From: an uncultured Lachnoclostridium sp.
GTDB lineage: Bacteria; Bacillota; Clostridia; Lachnospirales; Lachnospiraceae
Direction of reading: 5' to 3'
Length of the DNA stretch: 64,000 nt
Assembly: GCA_948330435.1 (NCBI GenBank)
Contig: CAOJBY010000001.1
Span: 62,001 to 126,000, forward strand
Below the pieces are notes generated by a model, which saw only the letters and a program-made list of their open reading frames with translations, was not told where the DNA came from and made no database searches. Both the position numbers and the translations under genes were made by a program. Of this stretch, positions 27,748-36,214 are shown one piece after another. The first letter of the stretch is position 1. Every line of letters begins with the position of its first letter.

Positions 27748-27842
27748 CTATCAACCTTATTTTCATCTTTCAATTGTCCATATTTCATTCTTGTCTACTA
27801 TAGCACAGTCTATTTAAAATTGCCAGAATAGATCAAAGAAAA

Positions 27843-27884
27843 GGCCGAAAATGTGCATGGATTTCACACATTCCCGGTCTTTCA
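27843..27884 (-). terminator. Terminator of the 141-aa gene
   Basis: Imperfect stem pairing aaggccgaaaatgtgc with cacattcccggtctt. It runs directly from the gene's stop and ends in a U-rich stretch on the minus strand. Confidence 0.7.
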
Positions 27885-27888
27885 ATTC

Positions 27889-28314
27889 TCAATACATCCA
27901 ATTGCAGCGTCTGTCCCTACGACGGCATCGGCGCTGATACATCTCATTGAGAAGCATCATGGTTACAAAATCCTCCATCCAGTTCCGCCCGTTTGTCTCT
28001 TGCATCATCAGATCATCCTCATAATCTTTTTTATTGAGCTTACTGTAAATACGGCGGCTTACCCGGCGAATCTGAAGCTGATCCGGATATTCGTCAAACA
28101 TAAAGCTTCCGTCGTACTCCATCCGGTCACACTCTTCTTCTACCAGCGGTTGAATTTGTCTTGCAAGAGCCGGATAGAGTTCCCTAAATTTTCTTTGATC
28201 TCGTGCTTTTTCATCTTCCCATGGGCGGATAGGGCAAAAAGGGTATCGTGAATACGCCTCGTAAAAGGAGGTGGGGTTTTGTCCCTGTAAATATTGCTCA
28301 TAATAGGGGTTCAT
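27889..28314 (-). CDS. Hypothetical protein, 141 aa, aromatic N-terminus and Arg-rich tail
   Basis: Starts MNPYYEQYLQGQNPTSFYEA at 28314, with an AAGGAA site upstream; a longer frame to 28389 lacks a good site. The first 40 residues are rich in Tyr, Pro and Phe, the middle is helical, and the end is basic (RRCRRRDRRCNWMY). There is no membrane helix or signal peptide. The composition recalls spore coat-associated proteins, but that is only a guess. It has its own terminator. Confidence 0.7.
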   Translation of the reverse strand: MNPYYEQYLQGQNPTSFYEAYSRYPFCPIRPWEDEKARDQRKFRELYPALARQIQPLVEEECDRMEYDGSFMFDEYPDQLQIRRVSRRIYSKLNKKDYEDDLMMQETNGRNWMEDFVTMMLLNEMYQRRCRRRDRRCNWMY

Positions 28315-28360
28315 AAAAAATTCCTTTTTGGATAGTATATGCCAAAGCCCTTTTTCTGTG

Positions 28361-28554
28361 TTATTCCTCCTGTTCTGCCACCCTCTCAATATGCATAGCC
28401 AGATAGCCTATCTCCACCTCATGCTCGTCTATATCTACGTCAAGGCGTTCTTTCAAAATCCGCCGAATGCACTCCGCTGTTTTGTATTCCATATGGAACA
28501 CTGCCTGAATGTCTCCCATTTTATCATACGTTAAGTTCCCATGATATTTTTCTA
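28361..28554 (-). pseudogene. 3' fragment of a BglG/LicT/GlcT-family antiterminator (PRD2 remnant)
   Basis: In one frame the region reads about 62 residues ending in HEVEIGYLAMHIERVAEQEE, a good match to the end of a PTS regulation domain. The RNA-binding domain and first PRD are absent. The frame is closed by a stop immediately upstream, at the 3' end of the PTS gene. An ATG at 28519 could yield 52 residues, but without a clear ribosome binding site. The PTS gene next to it carries a GlcT-like leader, so this is probably the remains of its regulator gene after deletion. Confidence 0.72.
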
Positions 28555-30705
28555 TCCCTCATAGGTATCTACAGCATACAAGGCATCTCCCACCTTTACC
28601 GATCCCGTTGCAAGCAGGCGAATTTTCTGGTTCTCCCCAAGCTCTGTACACAATACCGGAGTAGCAAGTGACGGTGCATGGCTCTTTAAATATTCCAGAT
28701 CAAGCTTCATCAGCACATCACTTTTTTTCACCTGATCTCCATCTTTCACCAGAACTTCAAATCCCTCACCATTTAGGTTTACCGTGTCAATTCCTATATG
28801 CAGAAGCATGGCAATCCCTGATGTCGTCTGGAACCCAATAGCATGTTTTGTCTCAAACACAAAGCAGACCTCTCCATCCTCCGGTGCACACACAGTAGCC
28901 TCCTCCGGAATTACCATAGCACCGTCTCCCATCATCCGGCCGGCAAATGCCTCGTCCGGAGTCTCTGATATATCAGCCGCTTTACCCGTAACCGGGCTGT
29001 AGATTGTAATGCTCTCTACTATCTTGCCCTCTGCTTTTTCTGCCGCCTGTTCCGCCATAGTTTCATCTTTCTCTGCCTTGACCGGAGTATACTCTTCATC
29101 TGGTGCATATTCCAAATAATCTTCCAGATTTGATTTAATCACGGTTACACGGGGACCGTAGATTACCTGTACACCGTTTCCCTTATGAACCACACCGGAA
29201 GCACCTGTAGACTTCAACAGTGCATCATCCACTAATTCTGATTTATAAACCGTACAGCGTAGTCTTGTGGCACAGCAGTCCACATCCGAGATATTTCTCT
29301 TTCCGCCAAGCCCCCGGCAAATCGCCTCCGGCAAAGCATCTTCCTGGGAAACACCACCATCCTGTGCTCCCTGTCCGCCTTTTTTCCTTGCATCCACATC
29401 GCTTCTGCGATACAGCTTCACTTCTTCACTGTCATCTCGGCCAGGAGTTTTCAGATCCATCTTTCGGATAAGAAAAGAGAACAGGAAATAGTATACTGCA
29501 AAGTAAACCAGACCTACCACCACGATCCAAATCCAGCTTGTTTTTGCGTTTCCCTGAAGTATGCCGAATAGGAACATGTCAATCAGACCTCCGGAAAAGG
29601 TCATTCCCACACCCACGCCGAACACATGCATCAGCATATAGGCCAGTCCCGCAAATACACAGTGGATCATATAAAGCACAGGAGCCACGAAGAGGAACGT
29701 AAATTCCAAAGGCTCCGTAATTCCGGTCAGCATAGAGGTCAGTGCTGCGGACAGCAAAAGACCTGCAACAGTTTTCTTCTTTTCCGGCTTTGCCACTTTA
29801 TACATAGCAAGAGCCGCTCCCGGAAGGCCAAAAATCATCAGGGGGAACTTACCGGCCATAAACCGGGTTGCGGATACGGCAAAGTGCTCTACCGTCGGGT
29901 CCGCAAGCTGTGCAAAGAAAATATTCTGTGCACCCTCTACCATACGGCCTGCAACCTCCATGGTCCCTCCAAGAGCCGTCTGCCAAAAAGGTAGATAAAA
30001 TACATGATGAAGGCCGAAAGGAATCAGTGCACGCTCCATAAGGCCATACACCCATGTTCCGGCATAGCCGGATTCCAACACCACACCGCCTACAGCATAG
30101 ATTCCCTGCTGAATGACCGGCCAGATGTAAAACATCAAAATGCCTACAATGGTATAAGTCAGCCCACTTACAATGGGTACAAACCGAGTGCCCCCGAAGA
30201 AAGACAATACCTGGGGCAGTTCAATCTTATAAAAGCGATTGTGAAGGGCCGCAACTCCAAGTCCTACAATAATACCGCCGAATACTCCCATCTGCAAGGA
30301 AGTGATTCCCACCACAGAGGTTGTGGCTCCTTCCAGCATGGCCTCTGCCCCTCCGTGATTTCCGATCATAGCACCGATGGAAGCATGCATAATAAAAAAT
30401 GCAATTGCCGCTGCCAGAGCCGCCACTTCTTTTTCTTTCTTTGCCATACCAATGGCAACACCCATAGCAAAGATAATAGGAAGATTAGTGAATACAATAT
30501 CGCCAGCTGCACTCATTACTTTTAGAATTGCGTTTAAGAATGTTCCAGGACCCATAAGCCCCATGAGGCCATAAGCCTCAAGCATCGTTTCATTGGTGAA
30601 AGAACCGCCTACGCCAAGCAGCAGCCCCGCCACCGGCAGGATTGCGATTGGAAGCATAAAGGAGCGTCCCACTCGCTGTAGTACACCAAAAATTTTGTCT
30701 TTCAT
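28552..30705 (-). CDS. PTS glucose/N-acetylglucosamine-type EIICBA
   Basis: A 717-aa sugar phosphotransferase permease. The EIIC membrane domain (about 1-400) contains the family's FGLHHVFYLPFWQ and GITEPLEFTFLF. The EIIB domain carries the phosphocysteine motif DVDCCATRLRCTV (about 490). The EIIA domain ends with LLHIGIDTVNLNGEGF, containing the phosphohistidine. All three domains are intact, so it can take phosphate from HPr and import and phosphorylate glucose or GlcNAc; sequence does not separate the two. The start at 30705 follows GGAGGA. Regulation is predicted by the leader at 30832-30904. Confidence 0.93.
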   Translation of the reverse strand: MKDKIFGVLQRVGRSFMLPIAILPVAGLLLGVGGSFTNETMLEAYGLMGLMGPGTFLNAILKVMSAAGDIVFTNLPIIFAMGVAIGMAKKEKEVAALAAAIAFFIMHASIGAMIGNHGGAEAMLEGATTSVVGITSLQMGVFGGIIVGLGVAALHNRFYKIELPQVLSFFGGTRFVPIVSGLTYTIVGILMFYIWPVIQQGIYAVGGVVLESGYAGTWVYGLMERALIPFGLHHVFYLPFWQTALGGTMEVAGRMVEGAQNIFFAQLADPTVEHFAVSATRFMAGKFPLMIFGLPGAALAMYKVAKPEKKKTVAGLLLSAALTSMLTGITEPLEFTFLFVAPVLYMIHCVFAGLAYMLMHVFGVGVGMTFSGGLIDMFLFGILQGNAKTSWIWIVVVGLVYFAVYYFLFSFLIRKMDLKTPGRDDSEEVKLYRRSDVDARKKGGQGAQDGGVSQEDALPEAICRGLGGKRNISDVDCCATRLRCTVYKSELVDDALLKSTGASGVVHKGNGVQVIYGPRVTVIKSNLEDYLEYAPDEEYTPVKAEKDETMAEQAAEKAEGKIVESITIYSPVTGKAADISETPDEAFAGRMMGDGAMVIPEEATVCAPEDGEVCFVFETKHAIGFQTTSGIAMLLHIGIDTVNLNGEGFEVLVKDGDQVKKSDVLMKLDLEYLKSHAPSLATPVLCTELGENQKIRLLATGSVKVGDALYAVDTYEG

Positions 30706-30831
30706 GACAATCCTCCATTCCAGTTCTACAACACTCCTAACAGTACCTTTTATGAAGAAGTATTGCTGTTTATTAGTTGTTCCGGATGGTTTATCCACAT
30801 ATTGCTTCCTTACTATGCCCATTTTTTACAC

Positions 30832-30904
30832 AAAAAAAGCATTAACGTGCATAAACATCCAAAATATTCATGCATAGTTAATGCCTGTCGAACAGTTACA
30901 TACT
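30832..30904 (-). promoter_or_regulatory. GlcT-type ribonucleic antiterminator (RAT) and terminator leader
   Basis: The minus strand reads TGTAACTG-TTCGA-CAGGCATTAAC, matching the TTACTG...CAGGCA pattern of LicT/GlcT RAT sites. It overlaps the 5' arm of a terminator: GCATTAAC (30884-30877) pairs with GTTAATGC (30846-30839), followed by seven U residues (30838-30832). Binding of a PRD antiterminator would keep the PTS gene on. Confidence 0.82.
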
Positions 30905-30960
30905 ATATCATTAAAATCAAAATAACATTTGTGGAAAGATTTGTTAAGAATTTTTTCAAT

Positions 30961-31359
30961 TCACTGCTTAACTCTTACATGGTATTTACGGGAAAAGTTC
31001 TCGTCGCTTGAGCACAGGTAAATGATTCCTTCCACAAAGGACACGAGTGCCGGTATATAGGTCCAGCAAAAGCACAGGTACAGAATCCCCAGACCAGTCT
31101 TCCCCAGATAAAACTTATGTGCACCAAAGCCCCCAAGAAACAGTGCAAGTACTCCGGCCACAACCTTACTCTTTACCGGCCACGCAGCAACTACTTCAGA
31201 TGCATAAACCTGCGGCTGCACTCCCTGGTAGTTCATTGGCTGCGGCTGCTGAAACTGTGGCGGCATCTGCTGAATACCCAGGCTTTCTCCACAAAATTCA
31301 CATTCAGTTGCTGTGGGATCATTCGGTGCCCCACACTGTGGACATATGTATCCTGCCAT
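30961..31359 (-). CDS. Zinc-ribbon TM2-domain membrane protein
   Basis: A 132-aa protein. Cys 6, 9, 20 and 23 form an N-terminal zinc ribbon. A Gln/Pro-rich linker (about 30-45) leads to a TM2 domain of two membrane helices (about 65-120) with the family sequence LGGFGAHKFYLGKTGLGILY. The role of TM2 proteins in bacteria is largely unknown. It lies 27 bp after the SPFH gene, which also carries zinc ribbons, so the pair probably acts together at the membrane. Confidence 0.88.
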   Translation of the reverse strand: MAGYICPQCGAPNDPTATECEFCGESLGIQQMPPQFQQPQPMNYQGVQPQVYASEVVAAWPVKSKVVAGVLALFLGGFGAHKFYLGKTGLGILYLCFCWTYIPALVSFVEGIIYLCSSDENFSRKYHVRVKQ

Positions 31360-31386
31360 AACATTTTCCTCCTAAATAATCATCAT

Positions 31387-32436
31387 TTAACGTTCTGCTT
31401 TCTTTCCGCATTCCGGACAAAACTTCATCCCTGGGGCCAGCTTATTTCCGCACTCGCATACCATCTCACTGTTGTTAAACCCGCATTCCGGGCAAAATTT
31501 TGCATTCATGGGAATACGTGCCTTGCAAGAAATACATTCCTTTGTTTCTTCCCTGTGCATGGGATTACCTACAGTCTGACTCATGGATGCACCTACACCC
31601 ATAGCGGCTCCCAGGCCCATGCCTCCTGCAACAAATGCCCCCGCTACGCCGCTCTGGTTATTGGCTGCACCTTCATAGACATCAAAGGAACGCTTTGTCG
31701 TATACCGCCCGTCGCCCATAATCTCAAAGGCCGCCTTATCCTCAAGAATATCATTGATCTTCTCAAAGTCCTCATCTGGAAAATTAATGGACTCTATAAA
31801 GAAATTCACAACCTTGAAACCGTATCTCTCAAATTCCGGTGTGATTTTTTCTTTTACCTTATCCGACAGGCTTTCCAGCCATGCGGAAATCTCCAAAGCC
31901 GATATCTGATTCTTTATTATGGCATCTGCTATGACAGACTTCGCTTTGATTACCAGGATACCTCTATAGTAATCCTTGATCTTGTCAAATTTAACAAGCT
32001 CATCTTTTTGCATACCGCCAATCAGCTCTCTAAACAGCCTGGCCACATCCATAATGCGAAGCCCCATCTGACCAAAGGCCCGGACTCTCAGCTTTACATA
32101 ATACTTGGGATCGATCAGCTGTATGGGATCGGTGGTGCCCCAGTTAATATCCAGCTTTATGATTGTGTTTATATAATAAATCTCCGCACTGAAAGGCGAT
32201 TGTCCTCCAAAGGGCAGGTTTACAATGGAATTTAATATAGGTAGATTGGATGTTGACAGCGTATAGGTTCCAGGATAGAACACATCCGCCATTACTCCAC
32301 CCTTTACAAAAATGGCAGCCTGCCCCTCCTGCACGATCAGCTGCGTGCCCAATACCAGCTCGTCACACGGGTGCTTATAGGTCAGCCAGTCACGACTTCT
32401 CAGTCCGTCAAACTTTACTACATTTACTATAGCCAA
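31387..32436 (-). CDS. SPFH-domain protein with double zinc ribbon (YdjI-like)
   Basis: A 349-aa protein of the SPFH/virion-core-like type. The SPFH region covers about 25-240 (GTQLIVQEGQAAIFVKGGVM near its start). A Gly/Ala-rich segment (about 265-290, AGAFVAGGMGLGAAMGVGAS) precedes two zinc ribbons at the C-terminus (CISCKARIPMNAKFCPEC and CECG...CPECG). Bacillus YdjI is a relative that helps recruit PspA-type proteins under membrane stress; a similar role here is inferred. A palindrome in its promoter (32526-32542) suggests dedicated regulation. Confidence 0.88.
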   Translation of the reverse strand: MAIVNVVKFDGLRSRDWLTYKHPCDELVLGTQLIVQEGQAAIFVKGGVMADVFYPGTYTLSTSNLPILNSIVNLPFGGQSPFSAEIYYINTIIKLDINWGTTDPIQLIDPKYYVKLRVRAFGQMGLRIMDVARLFRELIGGMQKDELVKFDKIKDYYRGILVIKAKSVIADAIIKNQISALEISAWLESLSDKVKEKITPEFERYGFKVVNFFIESINFPDEDFEKINDILEDKAAFEIMGDGRYTTKRSFDVYEGAANNQSGVAGAFVAGGMGLGAAMGVGASMSQTVGNPMHREETKECISCKARIPMNAKFCPECGFNNSEMVCECGNKLAPGMKFCPECGKKAER

Positions 32437-32525
32437 TGCCTGTCCCCCTCTTTCTCCTATGGCTGTCTTTGTATTTCATATCTATTCTGAAGTTTTCTCT
32501 GAATTTACTTTATTTTAGTTTACAA

Positions 32526-32542
32526 CAAAACAATTTGTTTTG
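32526..32542. promoter_or_regulatory. 17-bp palindrome in the SPFH-TM2 promoter
   Basis: caaaacaa-t-ttgttttg has perfect 8-bp arms. It lies between a candidate -35 (TTGCAA) and -10 (TAAACT) on the minus strand, a position suited to a repressor. Confidence 0.6.
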
Positions 32543-32576
32543 CAATCATTTCTAAAAGTTGACAAAATACGCTTTG

Positions 32577-33296
32577 CTAAAACAGATATGCATACTTTCT
32601 TATCTGCTGCCTCATCACCTGGCAGACACGGCTAAGAATCCGGTCCTCATAAATCCCCTGAAACTCTTCCAGAAGGAATACCACATCTTTCATGGTAAAA
32701 AATGCATGAAATTGAAAACCTCCGTATAAAACCTCACAGGCATCCAGCTGTTCATCAAAGGTTCGGGAAAATGGTTTTGCCTGTATCTTCTGATAGCATG
32801 CTTCCGTATTCAACTCAAGAGGATAATCACTTCTTGTATCAGAAAACAGGGCGTCAACTGTGAGAACCTTTTTAAGATAATTCCCGAAGCCATTTAAGCC
32901 CGTAATTTCTTCCATATTTTCAACAATGTAACGAATCCGTTCCTCCACTGTCTCAAATTGTACGATTCCTCTAGCCGCACTTTCCCCTTTATATGCCTGA
33001 AAAAGTCTCTCTACCGATATCAGCTTGTCATCCTCCGGCAGCAAAAAATCTGCGGACCCACACCCATGATATGATCTTCCGTCTCTCTCCAACTGCTTAT
33101 ATTCATAGGAAACAAAAGACCCCGCATTCGTTTTGGCAAGAAGACGGGATACGAATATCTCAGCCAGTGCCTCATATCCAAGGCCGTCCTCTTTATACCA
33201 CATGCCATCCGCAAACCACTTATTCTGATTTCCCTTGGAGGATGTCCACTCCGTTTCCTGCCTAGCCATCTGCATTCCGTCAGTAATTAAAGTCAT
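32577..33296 (-). CDS. HipA-like kinase-fold protein lacking the catalytic loop
   Basis: A 239-aa protein. The N-terminal half (KWFADGMWYKEDGLGYEALAE) and the C-terminal half (KPFSRTFDEQLDACEVLYGG) match my memory of HipA-like proteins that pair with an HTH protein. Those relatives read DALF-LNxDRH...FDNGAxL-SDT; here VDALF runs straight into SDTRSDYPL. About 30-35 residues holding the catalytic Asp and the DNG metal loop are thus missing in frame. It starts 3 bp after the HTH gene's stop. It may be an inactive binding protein or a decayed gene. Confidence 0.65.
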   Translation of the reverse strand: MTLITDGMQMARQETEWTSSKGNQNKWFADGMWYKEDGLGYEALAEIFVSRLLAKTNAGSFVSYEYKQLERDGRSYHGCGSADFLLPEDDKLISVERLFQAYKGESAARGIVQFETVEERIRYIVENMEEITGLNGFGNYLKKVLTVDALFSDTRSDYPLELNTEACYQKIQAKPFSRTFDEQLDACEVLYGGFQFHAFFTMKDVVFLLEEFQGIYEDRILSRVCQVMRQQIRKYAYLF

Positions 33297-33299
33297 AGC

Positions 33300-33992
33300 T
33301 TAACCATCCCCCTTCGTTTCCCTCAAAAGCTTTTTCAGCTCTCTTTTTTGCTCTTCTGCATTCTTCACTCTTTTCCGAATCTCGTCGTACTTCTTTACCC
33401 ACTCCGGGTTCATACGTTCCAGACTCTGCCCGTCTCCATGCACGCGTCCGGAGGTCTTTTCCACAATCTGAAAAGGGTCGTAAACATCAATCCCCATATA
33501 CCGCAATTCCTCACGGATACCATAACGTGTCCGGGGCATACACCGGCTTTCCATAAATTCATTGAAATCGTCCCAATCCGGATTCTCATTGATGCCGAAA
33601 GCACGGCTAAGCATGTCATCCGTAAAGTTTATGATGTGCACCTTATGGGTAATTGCACAGGCTTCGATAATGGTTGCCAGTTTATCACGGTCCATATAGA
33701 CATAGACACGCCTCGATTCCCGGGAGGCTTCCGTGATAATCTTGTGAACCGTGCTCAGGGCAAGATCTGTTTTACCGGCAATGGACCGCATGGAATGTCC
33801 CTGACGGCAAAGGGCCAGAACCTGGGCCTTTTTTTCCGTACCAATGGATGGACGGCCTTTTGGACGCAGTTCCTTTTCCTCCTGCTTTCTCTGTTCAAGC
33901 TCCTCTTTGGTATCATGGTATGCTTTTGACAATGCTTTTATCTTCTTTTGCAGACGTTCAATCTCCTGCTGCTGCCTTTCCTGCTCCGTCAT
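33300..33992 (-). CDS. Helix-turn-helix protein partnered with the HipA-like gene
   Basis: A 229-aa protein. An N-terminal coiled coil (about 1-40) leads to KGRPSIGTEKKAQVLALCRQ and SMRSIAGKTDLALSTVHKII (about 47-95), a resolvase/MarR-like helix-turn-helix. The middle (about 100-200) is acidic with RTRYGIREELRYMGIDVYDP, and the end is a second coiled coil. I use the ATG at 33992 after AGGTGGGG; a longer frame to 34121 overlaps a terminator. The pair with the HipA-like gene resembles a toxin-antitoxin or regulator-kinase module, without proof. Confidence 0.75.
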   Translation of the reverse strand: MTEQERQQQEIERLQKKIKALSKAYHDTKEELEQRKQEEKELRPKGRPSIGTEKKAQVLALCRQGHSMRSIAGKTDLALSTVHKIITEASRESRRVYVYMDRDKLATIIEACAITHKVHIINFTDDMLSRAFGINENPDWDDFNEFMESRCMPRTRYGIREELRYMGIDVYDPFQIVEKTSGRVHGDGQSLERMNPEWVKKYDEIRKRVKNAEEQKRELKKLLRETKGDG

Positions 33993-34097
33993 TTGATCAC
34001 CCCACCTTTCCCTCTGATACGTCAGATAGCTCTTTTTTCTATTATAAACCATATGCGTTCGTTTAATCAAGTATTTTTCGAACGAATAACCATATAT

Positions 34098-34140
34098 AAA
34101 AAACAGAGCAAAGTCAACCAAACGTCAACTCTGCCCTGTA
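34098..34140 (-). terminator. Terminator of the V-ATPase operon
   Basis: A 16-bp stem pairing acagagcaaagtcaac with gtcaactctgccctgt (three G-U pairs), followed by a U-rich tract on the minus strand, 10 bp after the ntpD stop. Confidence 0.85.
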
Positions 34141-34149
34141 TAAATTCTT

Positions 34150-34827
34150 CTAGGCCTGTGCCCTCTGCTGCTGTTTCTCTTTGTAATGATGCTTCTCCTC
34201 CAACATCATATCTTTCACCTTCATCAGACGAATCTGCGTACTTCTCTCATTTTCATCCAATTTCATGGTAATATACTTGATGTTGCTCTGGGCCTGGGGA
34301 ATGATTACATGCTCCAGTGCGTTTACACGGCGTCGTGTTTTCTCAATCTCGCTGGCCATCAGCTGGCATGCTTTCTCACGCTCCGCCAACAGAAGCATAT
34401 CCGGCAGAATATCCGCCAGAGACTTTACTGCGTCATCCAGATCACTGGACGTAAACGCAAAGCCGTAAGAATAAATATCATTCGTATCCGCCGTCCGGGT
34501 CTTGTACTCAAACACCGGAATATCCACGCTCATTACATTCTTAGTAGAGGTTTCCAGATACACCTCCTGCTTAGGCGCCATCAGCGCTACACGCAGTATT
34601 TCTTCCGACATACCTGCCTTGGCAATGACAAAATTCTTATTGGCAGATTTGATGCCGGCCTCCACTTTCTCACGAAGAGCCATGTTTTCACGAACCATCT
34701 CAAGGAACTGACGCATCAGCTCGTCACGCTTATCCTTCAGAAGCTTGTGTCCCCGGGTAGCCGTAACCAGCTTTTTCTTCTGCTTGGTCAGCTCCATTCG
34801 GGTTGGAGTTACCTGGGTAGATGCCAA
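34150..34827 (-). CDS. ntpD: V-type ATPase subunit D (central stalk)
   Basis: A 225-aa long antiparallel coiled-coil protein that forms the rotor axle between the A/B ring and the membrane ring. The start TPTRMELTKQKKKLVTATRG is typical of the family. The start codon is TTG at 34827 with GGAGGTG seven bases upstream. It is the last gene of ntpFIKECGABD, 13 bp after ntpB, and is followed by the operon terminator. Confidence 0.95.
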   Translation of the reverse strand: MASTQVTPTRMELTKQKKKLVTATRGHKLLKDKRDELMRQFLEMVRENMALREKVEAGIKSANKNFVIAKAGMSEEILRVALMAPKQEVYLETSTKNVMSVDIPVFEYKTRTADTNDIYSYGFAFTSSDLDDAVKSLADILPDMLLLAEREKACQLMASEIEKTRRRVNALEHVIIPQAQSNIKYITMKLDENERSTQIRLMKVKDMMLEEKHHYKEKQQQRAQA

Positions 34828-34840
34828 TCAAATCACCTCC

Positions 34841-36214
34841 CTAGAACTTTCCGTAGTACTCGTCTAAATACTTATCATCGATACGTTTCAGCTCGGACCT
34901 CGGCAGAATGGATAACAACTTCCAACCAATGTTCAAAGTTTCCTCAATATCACGGTTCGCCAGATAACCCTGAGATACATATTCCTTCTCAAACGCATCC
35001 GCAAACTTGGCGTAAATCAGGTCAATATCAGAAAGAGCAGCCTCACCTAAGATAACCATCAGCTCTTTCGCCTCCTTACCACGGGAGTAAGCGGCAAACA
35101 ACTGGTTCATGGTATTGGAGTGGTCGGCCCGGGTCTTTCCGTCGCCGATACCCTTATCCTTCAGACGGGACAGTGAGGGCAGTACATCGATAGGCGGCGT
35201 TACACCCTTACTGTAAAGCTCACGGCTCAAGATTACCTGACCCTCGGTAATGTAACCGGTCAAGTCAGGAATCGGGTGAGTCTTATCACCCTCAGGCATG
35301 GTCAGGATCGGAATCATAGTGATACTTCCGTCCTTGCCCTTCTGACGTCCGGCACGCTCATACAGCGTAGCCAGGTCCGTATACAGATATCCCGGATAAC
35401 CACGGCGGCCCGGAACCTCCTTACGGGCTGCAGATACCTCACGGAGAGCGTCCGCATAGTTGGTAATATCGGTCAGAATAACCAGCACGTGCATACCCTG
35501 CTCAAATGCAAGGTACTCCGCTGCCGTCAGAGCCATACGTGGCGTAGCAATACGCTCAACGGCCGGGTCATTTGCCAGGTTAATGAAGAGAACGGTACGG
35601 TCAATGGCCCCCGTCTCCTTAAAGCTGTTGATAAAGAAGTTGGACTCCTCGAAAGTAATACCCATAGCGGCAAATACTACGGCGAAAGACTCATCCTTAC
35701 CCCGAACCTTTGCCTGTCTTGCAATCTGTGCTCCAAGCTGTGCATGGGGCAGACCGGAAGCGGAGAAAATGGGCAGCTTCTGTCCACGTACCAGGGTATT
35801 CAGTCCGTCAATGGCAGAAATACCGGTCTGGATAAACTCGTTGGGGTAGTCACGGGCTGCCGGGTTCATAGGCAGGCCGTTGATATCCCGGCGTTCATCC
35901 GGCAGAATCTCTGGTCCCTTGTCAATGGGGCGTCCCATACCGTCAAACACACGGCCAAGCATATCTGCAGACACGCCAAGCTCCAGGGTCCTTCCCAAGA
36001 AACGCACCTTACTGTTGGACAAATTGATACCGGTTGCACTCTCATAAAGCTGTACCAGTGCATTCGTTCCGTCAATCTCCAGAACTTTGCACCGGCGGGT
36101 TTCCCCGTTTGCCAGTTCAATCTCACCGATCTCATCATAGGTTACATTCTCAACACCCTGGACCAGCATCAACGGGCCGGCAACTTCTTGTATTGTTCTA
36201 TATTCCTTTGGCAT
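34841..36214 (-). CDS. ntpB: V-type ATPase subunit B (non-catalytic)
   Basis: A 457-aa regulatory nucleotide-binding subunit of the A3B3 head. It shows GRVFDGMGRPIDKGPEI and the PIFSASGLPHAQLGAQIARQ segment that replaces a true Walker A. LILTDITNYADALREV and GYLYTDLATLYERAGR are typical. Its ATG follows the subunit A stop at once. Confidence 0.97.
   Translation of the reverse strand: MPKEYRTIQEVAGPLMLVQGVENVTYDEIGEIELANGETRRCKVLEIDGTNALVQLYESATGINLSNSKVRFLGRTLELGVSADMLGRVFDGMGRPIDKGPEILPDERRDINGLPMNPAARDYPNEFIQTGISAIDGLNTLVRGQKLPIFSASGLPHAQLGAQIARQAKVRGKDESFAVVFAAMGITFEESNFFINSFKETGAIDRTVLFINLANDPAVERIATPRMALTAAEYLAFEQGMHVLVILTDITNYADALREVSAARKEVPGRRGYPGYLYTDLATLYERAGRQKGKDGSITMIPILTMPEGDKTHPIPDLTGYITEGQVILSRELYSKGVTPPIDVLPSLSRLKDKGIGDGKTRADHSNTMNQLFAAYSRGKEAKELMVILGEAALSDIDLIYAKFADAFEKEYVSQGYLANRDIEETLNIGWKLLSILPRSELKRIDDKYLDEYYGKF

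Noticed and set aside
28361..28519. Independent small gene of 52 codons
   Set aside because: Sequence is the end of a PRD domain, the in-frame match extends upstream of the ATG and no ribosome binding site is visible; called a fragment instead.
32577..33992. Prophage or integrative element around the HTH gene
   Set aside because: The HTH recalls resolvases but there is no recombinase catalytic domain, integrase, phage gene or att repeat around it.
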